Of a stretch of DNA of 64,000 bases, positions 31,858 to 39,968 are shown piece after piece (position 1 is the first letter of the stretch; each line of letters starts with the position of its first letter). This stretch comes from RGIG3178 sp964533965 (lineage in GTDB: Bacteria > Bacillota > Clostridia > Christensenellales > QAND01), in assembly GCA_964533965.1 (NCBI GenBank), contig CAZHNN010000002.1, positions 108,987 through 172,986 on the forward strand, given 5' to 3'. Position numbers and translations under genes: made by a program. A model generated the notes under the pieces. That model was not told where the DNA came from and did no database searches. It saw nothing but the letters and a program-made list of their open reading frames with translations.

Positions 31858-33147
31858 ATGTCAGGAACAGAGATCAAAAGCGTAACGGCGCGACAGGTGA
31901 TGACCCGCAGGCACCATCCAGGTGTCGAAGCAACGGTAGTGACGGAGAATGGAGCAGAAGGCGTTGCCGTATGTACGGCGGGTGTCTCCGTCGGGACACA
32001 CGAGATAAAATTCTCTTATGACGGCGGAGTCCGATGGGAAGGCAAAGGCGTACAAGGCGCCGTAGACAACGCGAACAATGTGATCGCTCCCAAATTGATC
32101 GGGTTGAACTGCGCAAACCAATGGGCAATTGACCAGGCTATGCTGGATATATGTCCTGACGCCAAAGTAACGCTGGGCGGCAATGCTGTTGCGGCGGTAT
32201 CTGCAGCTGCACTGAAAGCGGGCGCCAAAGCCTTGGACATTCCGCTGTACCAGCATATCGGAGGGGCAAATGCAATGTATCTGCCCGTTCCCGGGATCAT
32301 CGCGGCCATCGGCAGCGAGCGTTACGGCGGCGACGTCAGACGTTCAGGCGGCAAGCCCTCCTATGCCCTGATGTGCTACGGGTTCGATACATTTTCCGAC
32401 GCTTCGTATGCCGGCTGGGAGCTGGATACAAAATGGCGCAAGGTATTAAGCGATAAGTTCGACCTTTCCGTCGGCGGCGGCGGAGCCGGCATGCCAAACT
32501 TCCCGAGGGGGCTCTTCAAGAGCGACCGCGAGATTTGGGATCTGATGGTGGATACCATTGACAAGGCCGGATATAACGGCAAGGTAGGCATTCAAGTGGA
32601 CATCGCCGCCGATACGTTCTACAACCAGGAAGACGGGATATATTACGGCCTGTTGAGCGCAGAACCCAAGACGCGCGACGATCTCTTGAGACTGTATGAA
32701 GAAATGGTTGCCAATTGGCCGTTTGTGGACATTGAAGATCCGTTCAACGAAAACGATTATGAAAGCCATGCGGAGCTGGTCAGGCGCGTTGACATCCAGA
32801 TCGTTGGCGACGACCTGTTCACCACCAACCCCGAGCGCGTGGCATACGGCATTTCAAAGGGCGCCGCAAACACCGTATTGCTCAAGGTTAACCAGGTTGG
32901 CACCATCACAGAGGCGCTGGAGATGATACAGCTGGCCTATAAGCACAACTACGGCGTCATGCCTTGCGAGAGCCGAGGCGAAGGAGATGCGATCGCTGAT
33001 TATTGCGTGGGCATCAACGCGGGATCGGTGAGAGAGAGCGCTATTGGCGACGCAGGCAACCGCTTTTTGAAGATCGAGGCCGAGTTAGGCAGCCGCGCCA
33101 AGTTCATCGGTGCGAAAGGATTTAAGGGCAAACGGTTCCAAAGCTGA
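31858..33147 (+). CDS. Enolase homologue 1 with altered active site
   Basis: 429 residues, enolase length, alignable along its whole length: AGVSVGTHE for the SGASTGxHE loop, LGGNAVAAVS, PLYQHIGG, and the barrel segments. Retained by comparison with yeast enolase: Ser44 (Ser39), metal ligands Asp248, Glu293, Asp318, and the catalytic base Lys343 in LLKVNQVGT. Changed: His159 is Arg155 (SERYGG), Glu168 is Ala170, Glu211 is Gly208 (VGGGGAG in place of VGDEGG), Lys396 is Arg392, and the SHRSGETED loop is a shorter CESRGEGD. It should bind magnesium and abstract a proton but not act on 2-phosphoglycerate in the normal way. Start follows AAGGAGG. First gene of the quartet. Confidence 0.88.
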   Translation: MSGTEIKSVTARQVMTRRHHPGVEATVVTENGAEGVAVCTAGVSVGTHEIKFSYDGGVRWEGKGVQGAVDNANNVIAPKLIGLNCANQWAIDQAMLDICPDAKVTLGGNAVAAVSAAALKAGAKALDIPLYQHIGGANAMYLPVPGIIAAIGSERYGGDVRRSGGKPSYALMCYGFDTFSDASYAGWELDTKWRKVLSDKFDLSVGGGGAGMPNFPRGLFKSDREIWDLMVDTIDKAGYNGKVGIQVDIAADTFYNQEDGIYYGLLSAEPKTRDDLLRLYEEMVANWPFVDIEDPFNENDYESHAELVRRVDIQIVGDDLFTTNPERVAYGISKGAANTVLLKVNQVGTITEALEMIQLAYKHNYGVMPCESRGEGDAIADYCVGINAGSVRESAIGDAGNRFLKIEAELGSRAKFIGAKGFKGKRFQS

Positions 33148-33170
33148 AATACTGCCAGGAGGGAACGACC

Positions 33171-34625
33171 GTGCGAATTAAAAATGCCACCGATCTGACC
33201 TCTCACGGGGACATAACAGGCCGTAGTGACATGGTAGCAATCCTTGAAGCAGGGCTACAGGCGGCCGACCCCTACAACAACACCAAACGGCTGATCAAAC
33301 GCGAAGGCGACAAGCTTTATATCGGCAATACCGATTTCGAGGCGAATGACGATCCGAGGAGCGGCATCGACGTCATTGACCTCCATCAAATCGACCGGAT
33401 TTTCGTTGTGGGCGCAGGAAAGGGATCGCAGCGCGTAGGCCTTGCATTGGAAGAAGTGCTGGGCGAACACCTCACCGGCGGACATCTGATCGGCAAACAC
33501 GGCGACGAGATCATCGTGAAGAAGATTGGCGTCACGCTGGCGGGACACCCGACACCGGACGAATACTGCTGCATCGGCTGCCGCAGGATACTGGAATTTG
33601 CCAAAGATATAACCAATCGCGATCTTGTATTTACGGTGGGCGCCAACGGCTTCTCCTCGCTGCTAACGCTGCCGCCTGACGGCATCACGGTAGATGAAGT
33701 TAAAGAACTGACCTATATGATGCAGATTGAAAAGGGCGTAGCCACCGAAGAGCTGAACACCATCCGAAACCACATCGATCTGATGAAGGGCGGACGTTTC
33801 TCAAGGTATTTCGCTCCTGCAAAGATGGTGCATATCGAAGCCATCGATATCGGGAATGCGCGGGCTGGGGTCCACGCCAACTTCCACGATATGCTGAAAA
33901 ACAACATCTGGCTTCACAATTTGTGCGAAGGTTCCACGTTTGAGGATGCGATTAGAACCCTCAAATTCTGGGATGCTTGGGAGTTGACACCGCTGTCCAT
34001 CCGGCGGCACCTCGAAGGGGCACGCCCCGAAGATGAAACAGTTAAATACGACGAATTTATGAAAATGGATTTTCGAGTCTTTGGCATCATGCCGAAAGAC
34101 AAAACGATTTTCCCCGCTGTCAAACAAAAGGCCGCGGAGTTGGGTTATACGCCTTATCTTTTCGCGGAATTTCTGCGATTGGAGGCAAGCCAAGCCGGGC
34201 TTGCCATATCCAACATAGCCTGCACCATCCAGGATGTCCATGAACCTGTGAGCCCTCCTTGCTGCCTGATTTCCGGCGGAGAATTACTGGTGACGGTCGG
34301 AGACGAACTGGGTGTAGGCGGCAGAAACCAGGAATACGTGCTGTCCGCAGCGCTGAATATCGGCGGGAGGAACATCGTGTTCGGTGCCGTCGACACGGAC
34401 GGGACGGACGGTCCTGGCGGATACATCGCTAACGATGTTCCGGATTGCCTCGCCGGCGGCATCACAGACGGCTGCACACTCCAAGAGGCAAAGGAAAGGC
34501 GCGTGGATATACGCGAGGCGCTTAAAACCCATGCCACATCGAAAGCTCTTTGGGAACTCAAAAGCAGCATCCATGCTGAGCACAACATCAGCGTGGGCGA
34601 TCTCGGCATCGTGCTCATTCGATAA
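33171..34625 (+). CDS. Glycerate 2-kinase-like (DUF4147/MOFRL) protein 1
   Basis: 484 residues, longer than the usual 420-450. N-terminal kinase-type domain: GAGKG (81-85), HPTPDE (126-131), NTIRNHIDLMKGG (196-208). C-terminal MOFRL domain: SGGE (368-371), GGRNQE (383-388), DTDGTDGPGG (408-417). In ordinary glycerate 2-kinases a SGGGSALL motif and a SDVxGD...SGPT motif occur; here they are GANGFSSLL (157-165) and a longer AIDIGNARAGVHANFHD segment. It likely phosphorylates an organic acid related to glycerate. GTG start after GGAGGG. Coupled with its paralogue downstream. Confidence 0.85.
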   Translation: MRIKNATDLTSHGDITGRSDMVAILEAGLQAADPYNNTKRLIKREGDKLYIGNTDFEANDDPRSGIDVIDLHQIDRIFVVGAGKGSQRVGLALEEVLGEHLTGGHLIGKHGDEIIVKKIGVTLAGHPTPDEYCCIGCRRILEFAKDITNRDLVFTVGANGFSSLLTLPPDGITVDEVKELTYMMQIEKGVATEELNTIRNHIDLMKGGRFSRYFAPAKMVHIEAIDIGNARAGVHANFHDMLKNNIWLHNLCEGSTFEDAIRTLKFWDAWELTPLSIRRHLEGARPEDETVKYDEFMKMDFRVFGIMPKDKTIFPAVKQKAAELGYTPYLFAEFLRLEASQAGLAISNIACTIQDVHEPVSPPCCLISGGELLVTVGDELGVGGRNQEYVLSAALNIGGRNIVFGAVDTDGTDGPGGYIANDVPDCLAGGITDGCTLQEAKERRVDIREALKTHATSKALWELKSSIHAEHNISVGDLGIVLIR

Positions 34626-34649
34626 TTAAGTCAAAGGGGGAACCCGCCG

Positions 34650-36113
34650 ATGGGCATTCTCAACATGCAGCAGCTCACTTCCCATGGCAACGTACGCGGC
34701 AGACAGGACGCTTTGTCGATTCTACAAGCGGCACTTGCAGCAGCCGATCCTTACCACAATGCGATGAACCTTCTGCGCCGTGAGGGCAACATGCTCTATA
34801 TCGGCAATCCGGAATTTGAGGCAGAAAATGATCCGAATTCCGGTATCGAGATAGTGGACCTTGACAAGATCGGCAGAATCTACGTCGTAGGTGCAGGCAA
34901 GGGCGTACAGCGTATTGCAAAAGCGATTGAAGATGTTCTGGGGGATCGTTTGACCGGTGGCCATGTGATCGGAAAGCACGGCGACGAGATCATCCTGACA
35001 AGGATCGGAGTGACGCTTGGCGGCCATCCGACCCCGGACGAATACTGCGCGCAGGGCTGCAGAAAGATATTAGAACTCGCAAAAGACATCAAGGAAAACG
35101 ATTTGGTGTTCACTATCGCCGCAAATGGGGTAAGTTCCCTTCTTACACTGCCTGCGGACGGCATCACCATCGATGAGGTCAAGCAATTGACCCATATGAT
35201 GCAGATCGAAAAGGGCGTTCCGACATACGATCTGAATACCATCCGCAATCACATCGATCAGATGAAGGGCGGAAAGATCTCGCGTGCTTTTTATCCCGCC
35301 AGAATGATGCACATCGTGGCGATCGATGTCAACCGGTACAGCCTTATCAATCCACGGCACGATTACTATCACCTGATGGAAACCAACCGCTGGCTTCACA
35401 ACCTGCCGGAAGGCACCACATTTTCCGAGGCAGTGGATGTGTTGCATTACTATGACGCTTGGAATTTGTGCCCAAAGTCCATCCGCGACTGTTTGACAAA
35501 GGCCGATCCCCGGAACGAGACGGTGAAGTTCGAGGAATTTTCCAAAATGAATTTCCGGGTTTTCGGCATCATGCCCGAACATCTGCATTTCTTGCCCGTG
35601 GCGAAGCGCAAAGCGGAAGAACTGGGATATAAGGCGATCCATCTATGCGGCATGCTGCAGGCCGAGGCTAAGGACGCTGCGCTTACCATCGGCGCCATCG
35701 CCCGAAGCGTTGAAGAGCGGGGCGAACCGTTCAAACCGCCCGTAGCGCTGTTTACAACAGGGGAACTTTTGGTAACGGTGAACCAGTATAAGGGCGTCGG
35801 CGGAAGAAACCAGGAGTATGTCTTGACGGCCGCCACCAAAATTGAGGGCAGCGAAAAGATCGTTTTTTGCGCTGTGGATACAGATGGCACGGACGGCCCC
35901 GGCGGGCTTAATTTACCGGGTGCGCCGAATTGCCTTGCGGGCGGCATAGCAGACGGTTTTCTTCTGCGGGACGCCAGGGAGATAGGGGTGGACGTCCGCG
36001 AGGCACTCAAGACCCACGCCACATCGGAAGCACTTTGGAGACTCGACAGCGGCATCCATACGAGCCAAAACATCAGCCTTTGCGATCTGGGCATTGTGCT
36101 GGTGATGGCATAA
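34650..36113 (+). CDS. Glycerate 2-kinase-like (DUF4147/MOFRL) protein 2
   Basis: 487 residues, paralogous to the preceding gene along the full length. Motifs: GAGKG (81-85), HPTPDE (126-131), AANGVSSLL in place of SGGGSALL, NTIRNHIDQMKGG (196-208), GGRNQE (384-389), DTDGTDGPGG (411-420). It has lost the first residues of the SGGE motif (TTGE), unlike paralogue 1. The two could form a mixed oligomer or act on successive substrates. The start follows a GGGGG site and lies 24 bases after the first kinase gene. Confidence 0.85.
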   Translation: MGILNMQQLTSHGNVRGRQDALSILQAALAAADPYHNAMNLLRREGNMLYIGNPEFEAENDPNSGIEIVDLDKIGRIYVVGAGKGVQRIAKAIEDVLGDRLTGGHVIGKHGDEIILTRIGVTLGGHPTPDEYCAQGCRKILELAKDIKENDLVFTIAANGVSSLLTLPADGITIDEVKQLTHMMQIEKGVPTYDLNTIRNHIDQMKGGKISRAFYPARMMHIVAIDVNRYSLINPRHDYYHLMETNRWLHNLPEGTTFSEAVDVLHYYDAWNLCPKSIRDCLTKADPRNETVKFEEFSKMNFRVFGIMPEHLHFLPVAKRKAEELGYKAIHLCGMLQAEAKDAALTIGAIARSVEERGEPFKPPVALFTTGELLVTVNQYKGVGGRNQEYVLTAATKIEGSEKIVFCAVDTDGTDGPGGLNLPGAPNCLAGGIADGFLLRDAREIGVDVREALKTHATSEALWRLDSGIHTSQNISLCDLGIVLVMA

Positions 36114-36144
36114 ATCATTCCAAACATTCAAAGGAGACGGTAAA

Positions 36145-37431
36145 ATGTCAGCGAAGACGATCAAGTCGGTCTGGGCAAGAGAAGTGTACACCCGCCGCGG
36201 TCATCCCGGAGTGGAGGCCATTGTCGTGACGCAGAGCGGTGCACAGGGCCGTGCAGTTTGCACATCGGGTATCTCCATCGGCACGCACGAGGTCAAGTTC
36301 AATCTGGACGGCGGCAAGAAGTGGAACGGTAAGGGCGTCATGGGCGCCGTAAATAATGTGAAGAACATCATAGCACCGGTACTCATCGGCATGGATGCCA
36401 CCAAACAGTTCGAAATAGACAACGCGATGCTCGGCATTTGCGAAAACCCCAAGGGCAATATAGGCGGCAACGCGATCGCTGCGGTTTCCGCTGCTGCCCT
36501 CAAAGCGGGCGCAAAGGCGCTGGATATTCCGCTGTACCAGCACATCGGCGGCGCCAATGCGATGTATCTGCCGGTGCCTGGCGCGCCCGCTATGGCGGGC
36601 AACGAGCGCTTCGGCGGCGGCGTGACAACGCCCGGTGCCAAGCCGACGTATTCATTCATGTGCTACGGATTTGACCGGTATTCCGACGCTTCCTACGCCT
36701 GCTGGGAAATCTACCAGGTGTGGAGCAAGCTGATGATGAAGAACAACTATTTCCTCTATCCGGGTTCAACTAATTTCTTTGGTATGCCGCCGGGCGCCAT
36801 CGAGACCGACGAGCAGTTATGGGAGATGATGGCGGATACCATCCGAAAAGCGGGCTATGAGGGCAAGGCAGGTATCCAGTGTGACTGTGCTTCGGATACC
36901 TACTATGACCGTGACGAGAAACTCTACAAGGGACTCTTCACAAAAAAGGACAAGAACCGCGACGAGATGCTCGAACTGTACGTCAACGCCGTCAAGAACT
37001 ATCCGTTTGTCATCCTCGAGGATCCGTTTTATGAGGACGACTACGAAAGCCACGCACTGCTCAGGCAGTCTGTTGACATTCAGATCGTCGGTGACGACCT
37101 TTTTACCACCAACCCCGAACGTGTCGCATACGGCGTCTCAAAAGGTGCCGCAAACACTGTTCTGTTGAAGGTCAACCAAGTCGGCACCATCACCGAGTCG
37201 CTTGAGATGATCCAGCTGGCTTACAAACACGGCTATGGCGTCATGCCGTGTGAGAGCCGCGGTGAGGGCGATTCCATCGCGGATTACAGCGTCGGAATCA
37301 ACGCCGGATCCATCCGCGAGTGCGGCATCGGCGACATCGCCAACCGTTTCCTCGAAATCGAGATGGAACTTGGTTCCAGTGCCAAGTTCATCGGCGCAAA
37401 GGGTCTTAAGGGCAAACGCTTCGAAAAGTAA
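36145..37431 (+). CDS. Enolase homologue 2 with altered active site
   Basis: 428 residues, clearly paralogous to homologue 1. Retained: Ser44, metal ligands Asp247, Glu292, Asp317, base Lys342. Changed in the same way: Arg155 (NERFGG) for His159, Ser170 for Glu168, a PGSTNFFGMPPG loop instead of VGDEGGxAPN, CESRGEGD for SHRSGETED, Arg391 for Lys396. Enolases are dimers, so the two homologues may pair with each other. Metal-binding context differs slightly: CDCAS here, VDIAA in homologue 1. Start follows AAAGGAG. Last gene of the quartet, with a strong terminator after it. Confidence 0.88.
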   Translation: MSAKTIKSVWAREVYTRRGHPGVEAIVVTQSGAQGRAVCTSGISIGTHEVKFNLDGGKKWNGKGVMGAVNNVKNIIAPVLIGMDATKQFEIDNAMLGICENPKGNIGGNAIAAVSAAALKAGAKALDIPLYQHIGGANAMYLPVPGAPAMAGNERFGGGVTTPGAKPTYSFMCYGFDRYSDASYACWEIYQVWSKLMMKNNYFLYPGSTNFFGMPPGAIETDEQLWEMMADTIRKAGYEGKAGIQCDCASDTYYDRDEKLYKGLFTKKDKNRDEMLELYVNAVKNYPFVILEDPFYEDDYESHALLRQSVDIQIVGDDLFTTNPERVAYGVSKGAANTVLLKVNQVGTITESLEMIQLAYKHGYGVMPCESRGEGDSIADYSVGINAGSIRECGIGDIANRFLEIEMELGSSAKFIGAKGLKGKRFEK

Positions 37432-37481
37432 GAACAAGAAAAAGGCCGCCAATTGGCAGCCTACATCGCGTCTATCATCGG

Positions 37482-37521
37482 AAAAGCTCCGCCTATGCTC
37501 TTGCACAGGCGGAGCTTTTTG
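37482..37521. terminator. Bidirectional terminator after the enolase-like quartet
   Basis: AAAGCTCCGCCT (37483-37494) and AGGCGGAGCTTT (37507-37518) flank a 12-base loop, with T runs on both strands. It can end the quartet and the opposing carrier gene. Confidence 0.85.
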
Positions 37522-37544
37522 AATACGTTTTGCCTTCGGATATG

Positions 37545-38495
37545 TCAGTTTAGAGTGGATAGAACAAGCGTCCACAAAGGCAGCGTTAGGATCGAAAAAA
37601 CCGTTGAAACGAGCACGGATTTCGCGCAACTGCTCACATCCGATTTGAAATTCAACGCAAAGACGACGGCGCTTGACGCTGTGGGCATCGCGCAATACAG
37701 GATGGAAATATTCCGTACAAGCGGATCGATGTTTACCATACGCAACAACAGCAGCGCAAGAAACGGAGCCACCGCAAGTCTGACAAAAGTTTGAAACAGA
37801 ATCTTCTTGTCCAAAAAGGCATCCTTGAAACCCTTCTGCGGAAGTGCCAATCCCGATATGATCATTCCAAGCGGTGAGGCTGTAGCGGCCAATATCGAAA
37901 TTGTTTTTGAAACGAAAAATGGTAGCGGGATCCTTAAAAAATAGATGCATAGGCCGATCGGTACGGACAGGACCGCGGGATTGATCAAGGCCTTTTTAAT
38001 ATTGCTCAGTATATATTGCCTTTTTTGTGCTTTGTCCTTCATTGTACCGATGCCTTTGATGAGAAAGCCGCTGAGAATATAGTACGATATTCGAATGGGC
38101 ACCGTAAAAATGGATATATAGAAAAGGCCTTTTTGTCCGTATAAAGCCTCCATCACGGGAAACGCCATATACGTAAAATTCGGATAAATGATGCCAAAGC
38201 GCAATACCTGGGCTTTATCGCCTGCACACTTGGTCAGTCGATTCATGAGGGTTCCGACGAAGAACATGACGACCAATGAAACTGAGGCAATGATGACCAA
38301 ATCGACGATGTTTATTATATCGTTCGTTGCACTTTCCAATCGCATCGAGTTTATGATCATCGCCGGAAAGATGAATTTGAAAACCAGTGAAGATAGCGAA
38401 CTTAAGAAATTAGCATCCACCACTTTAAATCTGTTGGCAAAAAAGCCAATGCACATGCAAATCAATAAAATCAACGCAAAATTCAGCGCGTTCAT
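37545..38495 (-). CDS. AEC-family transporter
   Basis: 316 residues with about ten hydrophobic segments (ALILLICMCIGFFANRF at the start; FGIIYPNFTYMAFPVMEALY in the middle; ATASPLGMIISG late). This is the auxin efflux carrier family, whose bacterial members move malonate, malate, lactate and similar acids. It opposes the enolase-like quartet and diverges from the AraC-type gene, suggesting it imports or exports the acid handled by the quartet. Start 38495 follows AAGGGG. Confidence 0.85.
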   Translation of the reverse strand: MNALNFALILLICMCIGFFANRFKVVDANFLSSLSSLVFKFIFPAMIINSMRLESATNDIINIVDLVIIASVSLVVMFFVGTLMNRLTKCAGDKAQVLRFGIIYPNFTYMAFPVMEALYGQKGLFYISIFTVPIRISYYILSGFLIKGIGTMKDKAQKRQYILSNIKKALINPAVLSVPIGLCIYFLRIPLPFFVSKTISILAATASPLGMIISGLALPQKGFKDAFLDKKILFQTFVRLAVAPFLALLLLRMVNIDPLVRNISILYCAMPTASSAVVFALNFKSDVSSCAKSVLVSTVFSILTLPLWTLVLSTLN

Positions 38496-38640
38496 GTTTT
38501 TATCCCCTTTTTCCTGCCATACTTTGAGCATACACATTAGCACTAAATATCTATCAATTCTTTTCATTAATTGGTTATTTGTTTGCAAATATTGAGATAT
38601 CCCGTACAATATTAGAGGAGATCTCTGAAAGGAGAAGACA

Positions 38641-39489
38641 ATGGATAGCTTACAATCTGCCAAACCACGCAATAGGAATATATTTTTTAGGTATAGCTCG
38701 GATATGAACTGGAAGATGGATAAATACCATTTCCACGACATGTACGAAGTTTATTATTCATTAACCAACAATGTTGATATTTTTGTGAACGATGTCATCT
38801 ATCAGGTGTCAAAAGGTACGATTTTGGTTTTCAATACTGCGGATATCCATAGGACCATACCTTTGGATAAAACTCCATACAATCGATTTATCATTCATTT
38901 TAACCCCGAATATATGAAAGATCTTTGCACTGCCCAGACCGATCTTTTGGATTGCTTTATCAATCGCGGACCGCAATTTAACCACAGCCTCCATCTTGAT
39001 TCTGAACAGATGGAGCAATTCGCAGCCTTGGTCGATAAAGCCAAGCGCTATCAAAGCAATGCGTTGTATGGCCAAGATATTTATCTTAAGCTCACGCTTG
39101 CCGAAATACTCCTTTTTATCAATCCGCTATATCAGGATAGCATCCGGTGTTTTTCGCAAAAAAGCAAAAGGGAATTCGAAAGAATATATCCGATTCTTCA
39201 GCATATTCAGACAAACATTTCAGACAACCTCTCTCTGGACAGTTTGTCCGAAAGATATTTCATCAATAAATTTTACCTGATAAACCTTTTTAAAAAAGCC
39301 ACCGGATTCACTATTACCGAATATATCATTCAGACAAGGATCATGAAGGCATGCGAACTATTGAAAAGAGGGCTGTCTGTACAGCAGGTTGGCGAGCTGG
39401 TTGGGTTTAACGACAACTCGCATTTTATCCGCACTTTTAAAAAGCATGTCGGCTTGCCGCCCAAACGGTACGCACAGCAATTCATATAG
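38641..39489 (+). CDS. AraC-family transcriptional regulator
   Basis: 282 residues. N-terminal cupin-type sensing domain (KYHFHDMYEVYYSLTNN, then GTILVFNTADIHR) and C-terminal two-helix-turn-helix domain (about 185-282: LSLDSLSERYFINKFYLINL, then VGELVGFNDNSHFIRTFKKH and LPPKRYAQQF). It starts 145 bases from the divergent AEC carrier and probably controls it and the quartet, turning them on when the substrate is present. GGAGAAG precedes the ATG. Confidence 0.92.
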   Translation: MDSLQSAKPRNRNIFFRYSSDMNWKMDKYHFHDMYEVYYSLTNNVDIFVNDVIYQVSKGTILVFNTADIHRTIPLDKTPYNRFIIHFNPEYMKDLCTAQTDLLDCFINRGPQFNHSLHLDSEQMEQFAALVDKAKRYQSNALYGQDIYLKLTLAEILLFINPLYQDSIRCFSQKSKREFERIYPILQHIQTNISDNLSLDSLSERYFINKFYLINLFKKATGFTITEYIIQTRIMKACELLKRGLSVQQVGELVGFNDNSHFIRTFKKHVGLPPKRYAQQFI

Positions 39490-39577
39490 ATAGTCTCAAA
39501 CACGAAAGTGATGGGCAAGTCAGGTCAAAGCGCTGCTTTGTGGCGTCTTGGGTAAACGGGAGCTGAGAAAAACTTTT

Positions 39578-39602
39578 ATTAAACCGTTTAATATGATATA
39601 AT
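39578..39602 (+). promoter_or_regulatory. Promoter with palindrome upstream of the ArsR-tail-like gene
   Basis: A TATAAT -10 box is at 39597-39602. Directly upstream, ATTAAAC-C-GTTTAAT (39578-39592) is a perfect 7-base palindrome that would sit between -35 and -10, a common repressor position. Confidence 0.5.
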
Positions 39603-39664
39603 AGAATACAATTGAGGAGTATTCCGTTATCACATGCAGGATTTTGCAGTTGGGAGGTATTGAG

Positions 39665-39850
39665 ATGAAAATTCCGACAGAGATAAAAGGCCGTAAGTGT
39701 TACGATCATCTGGGCGGTAAACTGGGGTCAGCCCTATTTGATTTTTACCTCCAAAACGGATGGATTACCTTGGAAGAAGGCAAGTCGACGGTCTATGCAC
39801 TCACCGAGAAAGGCAAAGCAGAATTCGAGAAGATGGGTGTAAAGTTCTAA
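39665..39850 (+). CDS. Small protein like the C-terminal tail of ArsR regulators
   Basis: 61 residues. GRKCYDHLGGKLGSALFDFY, then a winged turn (GWITLEEGKSTVYALTEKGKAEFEKMGV) matches the end of ArsR-type winged helix proteins (CYDHLAGxLG...LTxxGxxxLxxLG). The DNA-reading helices normally before it are absent. It has its own promoter, GGGAGG site and terminator, so it appears to be a real short gene or a shortened regulator that still binds. Confidence 0.7.
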   Translation: MKIPTEIKGRKCYDHLGGKLGSALFDFYLQNGWITLEEGKSTVYALTEKGKAEFEKMGVKF

Positions 39851-39935
39851 CAATTGAGAAAGCAAAGGAAAAACGTCACCAAATGGGTACTTTCGTCTTT
39901 TTTACTGTATAAACAGAGCTCATGGGCATTATTCA

Positions 39936-39961
39936 AAAGGGACCGCAAGTGCGGTCCCTTT
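39936..39961. terminator. Bidirectional terminator
   Basis: AAAGGGACCGC (39936-39946), loop AAGT, GCGGTCCCTTT (39951-39961). It separates the ArsR-tail-like gene from the 3' end of guaB. Confidence 0.85.
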
Positions 39962-39968
39962 CTACAAC

